A program made the translations under genes and the position numbers. Of a DNA stretch of 64,000 nucleotides, positions 1 through 11,499 are shown piece after piece. The notes under the pieces are model-generated. The model made no database searches. It was not told where the DNA came from and worked only from the letters and a program-made list of their open reading frames with translations. The first letter of the stretch is position 1. The number at the start of each line of letters is the position of its first letter. Origin of the DNA: Litomosoides sigmodontis (taxonomy: Eukaryota > Nematoda > Chromadorea > Rhabditida > Onchocercidae); contig OY718805.1 of assembly GCA_963070105.1 (NCBI GenBank), forward strand, positions 5,638,001-5,702,000, given 5' to 3'.

Positions 1-277
1 ACGTACTGCGAGGTAATACGTTTATTTTTCATTAAATTCGAAATTCCCTATCTCTTGCAGACAATTCGAATAATTTATTATTTAACAAAAGTGAGAAATT
101 TCGCACACATCTTGAATAATGGCATGATAAGCCGATGAATGAGAGTGGCGCTGGACCGCATTCGTACTGAGATGGCAATTAGATGAACTTTAAATCCTCC
201 GCTGGATATCTGTTTTTCATAACATGAAATGGGTAGATGTTTAATTTTGAAAACACTAGTGGAAATGGAATTCGTTC
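1..277. other. 3' flank of the GSK3-like kinase gene
   Basis: No coding exon is visible. It lies just past the kinase stop codon, so it should hold that gene's 3' UTR. On the minus strand an AATAAA hexamer reads at 79-74, about 200 nt after the stop, and a second at 26-21. Either could be the poly(A) signal. Confidence 0.5.
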
Positions 278-1437
278 CTATGACTCATTCTCCTCCTCAT
301 CCGAATTATCACTATCCGTTTCTTCGGAATGCGTTTTCTGTGTATTTTGCTGATAGATTGTGTAATCCAGATGCGGTATCACGTGTCCATTACTTCGTAC
401 TGGTGCTGGAACTTTGCGCAAATCATTGAAGAATGAATGACCAAGTATGCCACTACCTTTAAGTCTAAGATAAGGTTCATAGACAAGGATAGCTTGGAGT
501 AGCTGAATCATTTCGGCTGGAGCATTGAAAGCATTTAGTATTATTCGTAAACCACGAGCACGTTTTCGAGCATATCGTGGCTTGTTTACTTTCATTGCTC
601 GACATTGCTCCGTACTTGGATAGCCAAATATATCAATGACTAGTCGTGCCTGATCCTGGTAATTACGTCCCTGTAAGAGCACTTTACCGGTAACAAACTC
701 AGATAACACGCAGCCGCATGCCCACACATCTACCGCAGTTGAATACCTAGTTGAACCAAATATTAGTTCCGGTGCTCGATAATAACGTGTCACCTGAAAC
801 ATTAACTTGGGAGATTTCGAAGCAGCTTTTTCCCATCCACTTCCAACGTCAATAAAAAAAGCCGAACGACTTCCTCGATACTAACCTGATATGGCGTGTT
901 TTCTTCGCTTTTCTTCAACAACTTCGCATTTCCGAAGTCGGCCAATTTCAGGATTCCCTTTTCATCATCAACAATCATATTAGATGGCTTAACATCCCGA
1001 TGTGCAATGCCCAGGGCATTCACGTAGTCTACGGCAGAGAACATTTGAAATGCGTACAGTTTAGCATCCAAAAGCGGAAAGCGGCGGCCTGTTTTACTCA
1101 GTCGTAATTTGGCCATATCCGTAGGTAAGTAATCAAAAACCATGCAGTGACATGTTTCATTGTTTGACGTCAGAGTGAAATGATAGAGAAGTGTAATGAC
1201 ACACTGATGCTTTATTCGCGAAAGGTAGTACACTTCCGGACTAATAACCGACCAACTTGTGCCAGGCCAGGTCTTCTTGATTGCAACAAGCTTTTCCACT
1301 GGTCTGTACAATTTAGCTGAATAAACGTTAGCGAAGACACCGCTTGCATGAAGACGCTCTTCGCCAAATGTGATTTCCACGTCATCACCTTCACCCGGTC
1401 CATGAACTCGAACAGCTTTGACGGTTCGCCCCGCCAT
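278..1437 (-). CDS. GSK3-like serine/threonine kinase (nematode GSKL type)
   Basis: Two exons, 1437-886 and 793-278, joined in phase 0 at a normal GT-AG intron, give 355 residues. The kinase fold is complete: VAIKK lysine K54, helix-C glutamate E68, HRDVKPSN with catalytic D148, DFG at 167-169, then TRYYRAPE and DVWACGCVLSE. The YRAPELIFG block and Y183 in the activation segment place it with GSK3. Known: C. elegans has divergent GSK3 relatives (gskl genes), and I recall a link to sperm; that role is inferred here. Odd points: the glycine loop reads HASGVFANV, so two of three glycines are alanine. The arginine of GSK3 that binds primed substrates (R96) is missing from the TWPGTSWSVISPE segment. 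The tail is acidic. An out-of-frame ATG lies 5 nt upstream, but GAAATGG at 1437 is the better start. Confidence 0.9.
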
Positions 1438-1703
1438 TTCATCCCCAAATTTTCAACGTTTCGAAACTTATGATGTTTTACACTATGACTCTGAATTTAA
1501 TTTCCGCTATCTTTAACTAATGAAGTGGCAGTCAAATGCCTCTCATTTTGTATTCTTTAAACAAAGCAAAAATTTGCATAGCGTAATTTATAGTAGAATG
1601 CATCGCAACCGATTTCACCGTATAATAAAGCTATTATTCTACAATCATATGCACACGGCACATGACCAGGAGATTTTCAGAATTCCTCCTCAATTTGCTT
1701 TCG
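1438..1703. other. Short gap between PDZ gene and kinase gene
   Basis: About 266 bp separate the end of the PDZ gene from the start of the kinase on the same strand. No exon is visible. The spacing is short enough for a nematode operon, but no spliced-leader evidence can be seen in genomic DNA alone. Confidence 0.4.
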
Positions 1704-4435
1704 TCAAAGACCATGTCTTTGCGTGCTTCTCATTTCAGTATTAGCGCCCTTACATGCTTTTAGTTTTGATGGATCGAAATCAGCACCAATTGGTAACTCA
1801 ACAAAATCCTGGGAAATAGTGATTCGTCTATTGCTTTTATCTACTTGCTGTTTTCGCAATATTGATGGACGATTTAGTGTCTTTGAAACCAAAGTCGTTC
1901 GGAATTGAGCGATCTTCAAAAATCGCAAAAATATTGATTTCGCAGAAATTTTTGCAAGTTTAAGAATGTGAAAAATTGTGGAAGGCTGAATGAATCTTCA
2001 TTTAATTAGAAGAGATGAATGAAAAAATTTACTTGTTTTTGAGCGATTTCAAGAACATCACTTCCCAATTCAATTTGGTCGCGATAACTGTCAACTCCGC
2101 CAGCCGAGCATTCGATTGTAAAATTTACCTTAGAGAATAGTAAATTATCTTGCTTAAACTATGAATTTTTTTCAAGCATCTGTGTATATCCTAAGAAGCA
2201 AAAGTACCTGACCCTTCTCGATGACCCCTTCTTGTATGAAATGATCGAGCATAGTTTTACTCGCAATTGGATGCTCATTTACCTCACTGAAATAACCCAC
2301 TTCGTTTCAAAAACATCCGGTGTTTTACACCATAAGTCACTCAATAAATCTGTCGATTGATTTCGGGAATCAGTACAGATCATAAATTCTCTTCTCTTTC
2401 AAGTCTTGCAATTCTGATCGATGATCAGTTACAATAAACAGCACTCGAATTTAACGTCACCATCAGACAGACAAAATGTGTTTTTTAGAATCATAATGTT
2501 TGCCAAACTGGAAGAATATCAAACGCGAACATCAGGAAATACCGTATTATATCTCCTGGGCGCAAATGTATGGATGCAAGACTGTTAGCAGCCGTGGCAT
2601 TTACTTGAATTCTTTCCTTTGCATCGTATTTCACTGATAATCCGAGCACGTCGCTCACATCAACCATATCACTAATATTTAGTGCCATTTGAACCTGCGA
2701 AATTAAATCACATAAATGAGACATTTTAGTTTTACTACTAATTCAAATAAATTAAATGTTTGCCTTCAAAAGATAAGCCGAAAGAATAATATTTCACTTT
2801 GAGTGATCGATTTAGGATCTTTTCTAGAGAAATTTATATACATTAATTAGACTGCGAAAAGTGTTTTGTAATGTTTCGCTCAAATTTCCGTCTCTTGAAC
2901 TTCTCTTATTTAGAAAAGATTTCTTATCGCAGATTTTCTATTTTCTCCATTCCTCTGTGGTCCTTATTGCGCAATTGTTGTCGTTAGAGAAGTAAAGCTT
3001 TCACCGTCGTGACGTTATTTTAGAAGACCCATGAGAATTAATTTAATTTATTTGAGATTTCATTTTGATTAAGGCAAAACAGTTTTCTCTTGCCAGATAC
3101 AAATCGATTGCTCGACCGGTGCATTTCATTTCTCGACCGCGTTCCACGCTTATTTTTTCCGCAAATGTCCTTTTATGCTTGCATTTTGAATAGTATGTAC
3201 GTTTAAACCCGACGGCTACCATCTGTTTGTAACATGCGATGAAAATTTTAGAAGTCATTGACCGATTTAATTCCAAATGAGAAAACTTTGAAAAACAAGC
3301 CTACTAATTTAATTTTAATGAAAACTGTAAGGAGATTTCACGAAGCAATACCACGTCAATTGTAAGATTTTTGCAAACATTAATGTGAAGAAGAGATTTT
3401 TGTTAACCACTCGCAAATTGAACTTAATGATATTTTAATAAAATTGATAATTGCACCGATGAGGGTTTCTTCAGCACACTGTTGAGCTCCTCGATAGTAC
3501 TGATTTTTTGTCGGTCGACAGCTATGATGACATCACCAACGAATACTCTCCCCACTGATGCTCCAGATTCCTCGATATATGTCACCTTAAGCGCAAGTTT
3601 TGGTTCATCTCGTTTTAGGACTGTAACCGTTCAAGTTCTGGCAGACATAACCATATTCAACCCGATCATTAGAGAGGTATTGGGAAAATTTCGGAATAAA
3701 AATATTTATGGCTTTTGTTTTCTCAAAGCAATAAATTAATATCAAAATTAGTTAGTTTTTTTAAGTTGCAGAATGAACAATAATAACCTGTAGAGTATTT
3801 TTGCAGATCCGTAGGCCAAGTGGCTTCTTTAGCAAAACAGTATCCTAGAAGGTAGCTTGGAGTGTTTCAACGAGAAAAGAATGAAAATTCCAGAACTTCT
3901 AAGAACCAATTTCTCTCGCAATTATATATGACAGTTTTACATTAAATTTGGTCTAATTTGATCACAGAAAGTGCAATCACGCACCAACGATAGCGCATTT
4001 CTTAACTTTAATTAAGCGTGTGCAACACTAGTGGTAGGAATCCGTCACCTGATCCTTCGAGCCTTGTCTACTTGCATAAAAGAGAGTTCCTTTCAACTAA
4101 ATCAGTCTGTCTCTCAGCAAACAATTTCACTAGGCGGAACGATTCTCCTCGTTCCGGAATTTCTACCGCTGCTGTGGCTCTTTATTGCAGTAAAGTTCCC
4201 TCACTCAATATTTTCCGAGGCATTGTGAAGCAAAATCACTTCAAACCTGAAACGGTTCCAATGACGATAGATGAGCGACAGGTCGCTGTTGAAGTTGTTG
4301 CTGATCTTCCGCTGCTTCTCTATCAGTCGAAACATCTGAATCTTCTTTCCTTTTCCTTCTCTCCTTACTGCGCATTTGTCGCAGTTCAAGTTTGTGATTG
4401 TAATTTCGAGCGAATTTGCTTTTGAAGTCAGCCTC
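1704..4435 (-). CDS. PDZ-domain protein (nematode family), 5' part unresolved
   Basis: Exons I can support, in transcription order: 4435-4247 (basic, charged, Gln-rich), about 4177-4068 (AVEIPERGESFRLVKLF), 3620-3457, about 3217-3140, 2694-2543, 2286-2208, 2128-2033 and 1913-1704. The last four join cleanly in phase. Two PDZ domains are visible. The first has KVTYIEESGASVGRVFVGD and ends at the 3457 donor. The second runs from LGLSVKYD through LRPGDIIREVNEHPI to VNFTIE. A third may begin in the last exon (RRITISQDFVELPIG). PDZ domains bind C-terminal peptides or other PDZ domains and scaffold complexes; no partner can be named. The links between the first four exons and the true start codon are not settled, and a 5' exon may lie in 4436-5500. 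No catalytic domain is seen. Confidence 0.7.
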
Positions 4436-6146
4436 CTACACTTTCTTGATAACTAACATTTATGAGATTGCTCGATCAGTTCTATGATTATATATTGTTG
4501 CCGTATGAGGAAGCCGTGTGCAAAATCCTTCAAAATATGCAAATGAACAGCAAAATTGCAGTTGTCAGCTTGTTCCAACTGCTCGATTTTTAGCATAAAT
4601 CCCAAACAAATTGATATGTTGAAAAAGATCAGAAATAAACGTTGTTGTCGGAACTAATGAGTCTTACAGAATGGACAAAAAATTTTCAAATTCCAGTTTT
4701 TTCAGAACTAATTGATTTCTTAACTGCTTCTAAAAAGAATATAAAATTAGTTTACATTTAAAATCAGTGAATTTCTGTAATTCCTGCAGCCGATACTATC
4801 CCTAAATAAATATTACATTCGCTTATTGTCAACCTTAGCATCTTATTGTGATTTTTATTTATCTGTTGAGCTATTTGGGTTAATTCATTCCGCTATTGCT
4901 TTTTGTTGTTGGGAGTTTTTGCAGGATAATGTTTCTAATTAGAAGAAATTCAAACATTGCATAAATAATAATTCCTTTTTGCTTTATTGAATCACAAACA
5001 CTGACTTATTATAGAGATAAGATTTTGAAAGTTAAAAAAAGTGTCCTTTCAAAAAGTTACAAAAATGGCAATTGCTGCACTCTTCCTTGTAGAAGTATTA
5101 GCTGACAATTTTCTTTGTTGTAAAAATGTCATAAACGGTTGCACTTTCGAACATTACAGTTTTAACAACTATTTTGAACACGACACATCCAAACTATGAT
5201 AAGTGAGCAACAATTGACATTCACTGATGGGAAGTGGGGCGGAAGGAACCTACCTCAAGCAGACGTCATTTGCGTATTGGTACTTCTGCGCCTCAGTACC
5301 ACAACAATCGCTGTAGCGGTAGTGGCAAAGAAAGAGCTAGTACCATCGTGCGAACCAGCCTTTGCAATGTTTGCTCAACGCAAGCAACTGATCGCCCGAA
5401 GAGCGCTTTCTTCCACTTTCTTTCGCAGTGCACCCATTTCGAGCTGTTTTCCAATTTCCCTTTCGCTCTCTTCCTAATCGTTTTGAAACTTTATCATCAC
5501 AGGTAAAAGTAAGGAGTTAACCTTTGAATTTTCGGATTGCCATCAGATCAACTGTGCATTTCCTCCTCTGGGTTTTTCGTATTTCATCATCCAAATTAGC
5601 AATGCTGAAGATGTCGAGTGGGCTTCTGATGGAACACTTGTTTGGTCAATCTCGAGGAATATGATATTGAAGCTAAAGTTGATTCTGATGCGAGAAAGTC
5701 TCCAAACAGATGACACTCTCACATCAAATTCTTGTGCGGCTTAATAATTTCCGTACATCACGAGACATTTAAGTTACTTTGTTGACATTTACTGCTAAAT
5801 AGGGCAAGATCAGTACTTTAACTCTAATGATTAACGGTGCGAAAGAAGTGAAACGAATCATTGTTTTGTCTAGTTTAATTACTAATTACATATATAACTC
5901 AAGATGTCTTAAGTTATATTGAATAGACTTGTAGGCTTTTGGCTTATTAATAGGCTCATTTGAATGGTAATGATTTACTTATTTTGTGTGGTGGTGGAAT
6001 CGTAACTGTCGCAGTCACAACTCTCCAGCAATGGAGTCCCAATTGTCGCAAGCCTGCCGCCATTTGCTTACTTAAATTAGAATGATAACGATGAAGGATG
6101 TTGCTGGGATGGGATGCGTTAATTGCAGCAAAAGCATCTTTTTAGG
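4436..6146. promoter_or_regulatory. Divergent 5' region between PDZ gene and DBT
   Basis: The region lies between the 5' sides of two divergently oriented genes. Short open frames at 5196-5506 exist on both strands, but none has both splice signals and a family match. A missing first exon of the PDZ gene could be here. The stretch just before DBT ends in TTTTTAG directly at the DBT start. Confidence 0.45.
6139..6146 (+). promoter_or_regulatory. Acceptor-like site at the DBT start (candidate trans-splice site)
   Basis: CTTTTTAG ends one base before the first of two ATG codons. No upstream exon is needed to complete the protein, so this acceptor is best explained by spliced-leader addition. 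The leader itself is encoded elsewhere, so this is inference. Confidence 0.5.
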
Positions 6147-9100
6147 ATGATGTCACTGATAAGTGGACGAGCCGGCCTGCATTTGTTGAGTCGAAGAACG
6201 CTGCTGAACTCAGTTGGTACGTACCTTTCATCGCTTCATCACTTCCTTTTCCTTCCGGAGAGGTAATATTTCCGCTGTGAGGCGCACCTGAGAATACAGA
6301 ATGCTCGCGGCTACCTCATCGAATGAGCCTATCACTCTGGCAAATAACACGTATAAGTGAGGAAGCGAAAAAACTTGCAAATCAGAAATAATAAAAACTT
6401 CTGGGAAGCTCGAGGGCCCGCAGCTTGTAATTTCGAGGTTCTTAAATTCGCCATGCCATTGTTTGCTTGTAGGAATGCAGGCAGAAAAGAACAGGTAGAG
6501 AATCAGAAATAAATGATTATACTGATGATAAGTAGAGGAAGCGGACCGGTTCCTCCGGACAGTAGCACCCCTACCTCTCCATCAATTTTCCAGTTGGCCA
6601 GCCTTCACCCCTACCTACCCTTTATTGTTTCGGTTTCTTTCACCACTCTTATGAGACAGTCCGAGAGTTCCGCGACTGGGGCAGAGTGGGATGAAAGGAG
6701 AAAGGAGAGATAGAAAGGGTGACTGGCAGAAGGAGAGGAGGAAGATTTTGAGCAGTACAGTGAAGGAAAGGCTAGTGGACACTGCCTCAACAACGGTAAA
6801 TGAAACGCTTCTGGGTTTGTCTGCGGCTGGCTCCATCATATTTATTTATCTGATAGTCGGAGCAGCAGGGATTTCGGACCGAGACTTCGTGTCGCTCCAC
6901 TTTTGAAGCAAAGTGTGATCGGAGAGTTACCGCTCTTCATTTAACTGCCAACACCTTTGCCATACTTGTTTGCTGTTTGCTTTTGTTTGATCGTTGCAAC
7001 ATATGATTTATTGGTTAGCTAACGCCGCCGAATTAGGAATCGATTGAGGTTGGAGCTGCGAGTTACTTAAGCAATGCTAAAGTCACAAAATCCGTTTTGT
7101 GTCTCCTCCGGTTAAACAGCTAGCAGAAGTCCGAGTGGATGGATGGTTTTTCGACGAGTAGTGATTAAACTTTACATTTTTAAAAATTTCAGGCCGGTTT
7201 TTCCCGCTTGTGCAGTTCAAATTATCAGATATCGGTGAAGGCATCGCTGAAGTACAAGTAAGCTATCAGTTCATTAATTAATCTGCGAATGATGCTGTTA
7301 AAACTGCGGCTGTATACGTCGTAACATGAAGAGTAGCATATTTTATAAATGATAAGGTAGGGAAAACGCCCGAGGTGGAGTTGTAAAATGCGGCAGCGTA
7401 ATGTAATTTGTTTGAAGAGCTCTATGAATATGAAATGTCTAATACTTGCACCTGTTTAATCCAAACAATTTTATGTTTATTTTTCAAGATTATTGAAACG
7501 ATCCGGGTGGTTTTTAGATTAAAGAGTGGCATGTAAAAGAAGGCGATCATGTGACACAGTTTGATAACATCTGTGAAGTACAGAGTGATAAAGCATCAGT
7601 TACAATCACCAGCCGCTATGATGGTGTTATCAAGAAATTGTGAGTTTGATAATATCCTGATTCTTTTAAATGTCAACAAAATTCTTTCTCATGCAATTTT
7701 TATTGCTTGATTTAAACTGCTACTCTCCGAAATGGAAAAAATTGATGCCCGATTTTCTTCATGCTAAAAATTTTGAAGTTCAAATAATTCTTTGTAGGTA
7801 TTATAACGTTGAAGACGTAGCGAAGGTGGGCACAACTCTTGTTGACATCGAAGTTGCAGACGCCGATACGGGTATTTATTTCTTCTCCTACAAGCAGCTC
7901 TTTAATTCATAATGGGTCCGTTCAGTGGAATTCACAAATATGAGACAGCATTTTTTATTTTTCCTGTCAGCTGAGGCTAAATCGATGTTAATATTGCGGT
8001 TTACTGGACCGCTTAAGCTACAAAAAAATTGCGCATAACATGTCAACTTTATAAAGCGATCAATTTTTTGGATAAGGATCGTTGTAAACTATGACATCAG
8101 TCGTGTTAATTTCTCCCACCGCAAGTGCGTGCCAATGATTAAAATATAATAGCTCGTTGTCGCTTATTAAAGCTTTTTTTGCTTAACTTTTTCACATTAA
8201 GTGACACAAGGAGAAAGCCTTGACGATAAAGTGGAAAGAGAAACAATCACTTCGGAGGATGTTCGGGAGGCTAAGAAAGTTCTTGCTACGCCGGCAGTTC
8301 GACAAATTGCTAGAGAAATGGGGGTACTTTGTTTTTTTTTTTGCTTTAAAAATTTCCACTAAAATGGACATAAACAGTAAAGAGAGGATGCAGCAATTTT
8401 ATATGTTAATTTAATGATATGTTAAGGAAATTTATTTAAGCGGGACTCAATGACTTTTCATTTCCTTTTTCAGTTCAGATCAAAGTCTTGGAGTTTCCAT
8501 AGCAGCACCGTTTTTAAACGTACATAAGATTAAGTTGATTGCTAGAGAAAAATATGACAGGCGTTGGTAGATTAATTGTTTAAGGTGAACTTGAATGAAA
8601 TCACTGGCACAGGTCCTAATGGACGCATTTTGAAGGATGATGTTATTCGATATGTTGAATGTCAAACCGGTAAGGACTTATATTCTTCCTCATGGAGGCT
8701 GTTATAAGTGAACACGTTGTGCTTCAAAGGTATATTAGGAGAATTATGAAGATATTAGGGGACGATTCTGCATACTACTTAAAATGGAACATAGTAAACG
8801 GTTACCACGAATCATTACACTAAGTTGAGAATAGTAACCTGAATGTTTTTAGTCTTCGGTGGAGAATGTTTTAGTTTTCTTCGAAGTTCTTCGATCGTTA
8901 TAAACAGAAAAGTCTTGCTTTACTGATGTATTATGTAAACATTAGATTTGTCAACTACTGCAGCTGCAGATACACCATTTGCAGACGCGCCACTTCACAG
9001 CACAGGCTCAACGTTATCAATATCTCATTCTTTATCACTGGAGAAGGTTTATTTGCATATATATTTATATACGTGCATTTTGTGTTGAGTTATTTGAATG

Positions 9101-11499
9101 TGGAAAGTATGTGAATGAAACTCGTTTCCTTACCATCTTAAGATAGTTTTTGTGTCAGGTTGCTTTTGAAATGTTATGCACTTCCCATAGTTATCAAACC
9201 CGTAGAATTTTCAGTTTGAGGTGATGAAAGAAGATAAAGTAATCCCTGTACGCGGTTACACTCGTGCAATGGTTAAGTCGATGACTGAGTCTTTAAAAAT
9301 ACCACATCTTGGCTTTTCTGATGAGGTAATATTTGGCTTTATTCATGTTAGTTTTGTTTCATGACATTGGTAATAAAAAATAAGCAGTCTGGAACATGAA
9401 GTAATGGATTCTTTTAATGCTGAAATAAGGGGAAAGTTAAAGTATTTTTTTTGCATCGAAAATATGAATTCTTCGATTTTAACTATTTCAGTCCTCCAAA
9501 AAAAATTTTTTTTATTTCCGGAACTCTGATGAATCACGGAAATGAATACGGGATATTATATGTCGAAATAAATAAAGTGGTGCAAAAATCGGTAAGAGGA
9601 TATCCAGCAGATTTTTTAAATCAAGGCTCTATTTTCAGGTGAGCTTCGATAAGCTAATAACAATGCGGGAAGAGCTAAAAAAAACTGAACAAGCAGACAA
9701 TGTTCGTATGAGTTTTATGCCTATTATTATCAAGGCTGTCTCCCTTGCTCTGACGAAATTTCCAATACTTAATGCTATAACGGACAAAAATGTCGAAAAT
9801 ATCATTTGCAAAGCAAGTTGGTTTATGTTGTCCACAGTCTAGTTAATTTCACATTCTCTGCAAAATAATTATCTTATTTTCCAAAACCTAGTTCCGTGTG
9901 ATAAATTATCTGCTCTTCTAATGATATTCAGAGCGAAGCAGAAAAATTTTCCGACCCGTGCAACATGCGATTGATAGCGTATTGAGGATATTTTGATGTT
10001 GTACCTTCGCTTTCATTGATAATTAACGAAAAACTTTAGTTTTGATGAATTGTTCAGAACACGAAATTGGCTACTGAACTGTCTCGTAGAAGTTTTAGGA
10101 CAGTTTAGATACAACTTCTGGAATTTTAATAGAAATGTTTCTTATCTACGTGCAAAGATGGCAAAAGTATCTTCTTTAAAATCCGAAATTTTTAAAAAAT
10201 AAGGGCAAGGTAAGAGAATATCTCATTTGATGCTTTAATGTGTTTTAAATGCTAAACTTAAGAATACTAGCTTATTATGATCGGTCACTCTACCAAGTCA
10301 TTTTAGGCATCGCACAACATATCAGTAGCTATGGATACTCCCGAAGGTCTTGTAGTACCAAACATCAAACACTGTGAACAGCGTACGGTATGGGAAATTG
10401 CTGCGGAGCTGAACCGTCTTCAAGAAGCTGGCAATAAGATGAAAATAGTTGCAGAAGATCTTAAGGATGGAACATTCGCGCTTTCCAACGTAGGCATGGT
10501 GAGCATTTTTTTTGCGGCTGGGTATTTGCATGAAAATTTGAAGAAATCTACATCTTACTCAAAAGCCGCTAAATTAAATTATTTACATCAGAATTTGGAA
10601 ACATTTCTTTGGTACGTGATTATTTGGTCTTTTGTGACTTGAGCAATCTACTTAATATGTTTTCTTAAGGAACATTGTTCATTAATATCTTGGTGGGTAG
10701 AAAAACCGCATGTATAGATTTGATAAACTATTGCTGTTGTTACCAACGAGTAACGAAAAAGATTGAGCTATATCTTTTACTGAAATTAAACTTGAGTTTA
10801 TGATCTAGGTTATGCACTAGGTCTCATTAAAGTGCTATTACTATATTGCAATAAGTTAGTTTTTCCTGCCCTTCGTTGAGGTGTATGACGGCACAATTAT
10901 GAAACTTTATTAGGTAACATTATCGTAACATTATCACGTACAAAAAGATTCTGCCAGCTTTTTTTTTGAATATTGGACGAGGATTGTCATAGTTTTGAAG
11001 CATTACGACAAAACAGGATGAAAAAATTTCACCATATTTGCAGATCGGTGGTACTTATCTTTCCCCGGTGATTATGCCGCCTCAACTTGCGATTGGAGCA
11101 ATAGGCCAGATTTCTAAATTACCTCGATTTGATAAGCAAGGAAACGTGAGTTGCTTCAAAAGCATTATTTGTATGATGTGTAATGCCGTTGGCTGCTTTA
11201 GTACTTACATATTGTACGACTGTCCACACTTCAGAGTGATAGCGTGCTTTTGAAGAGTGACTGATAAGAATTTTGTTTACTGCACTATTTTTGCAAGAAA
11301 AAGCAGTTTTGAAATTGAAATGGGATGTGAATAGCTGATGATTATTTTCACATATTGACAGATTTGCGCAACCAATGTGGTCAAGTTTTCTTGGGCTGCA
11401 GATCATCGTATTATTGACGGTGCCATGGTAGCTCGTTTTAGTAACCAAGTAAAACGGTACCTTGAGAACCCATCCAACATGATCGCCGATTTGAGATAA
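6147..11499 (+). CDS. DBT: Branched-chain alpha-keto acid dehydrogenase E2 (lipoamide acyltransferase)
   Basis: Twelve exons: 6147-6216, 7193-7257, 7518-7639, 7798-7871, 8202-8323, 8585-8669, 8964-9046, 9215-9325, 9639-9812, 10307-10498, 11044-11145 and 11362-11499. All phases close, giving 445 residues. The first 24 residues are rich in Arg, Leu and Ser without acid, as in a mitochondrial import signal. A lipoyl domain (about 28-105) carries the lipoylated lysine K70 in QSDKAS. An E1/E3-binding domain spans about 140-180 ([24 protein letters not shown]). The acyltransferase domain fills the rest, with H415 and D419 in the active-site motif [26 protein letters not shown] is typical of this E2 rather than of the pyruvate enzyme. 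In the mitochondrial matrix it passes acyl groups from Leu, Ile and Val breakdown to CoA. The intron after exon 9 starts with GC. Confidence 0.95.
9813..10306 (+). other. GC-AG intron in DBT
   Basis: Exon 9 ends in lysine AAA, followed by GCAAGT, and the next exon starts with GCATCG, giving the conserved KASHN stretch. Using the nearest GT instead (9817) breaks the frame. The acceptor is TTTTAG. Confidence 0.85.

Noticed and set aside
5196..5506. Overlapping plus-strand frames of 93 and 90 codons
   Set aside because: Two frames over the same stretch with no family match; a 5' exon of the minus-strand PDZ gene is as likely.
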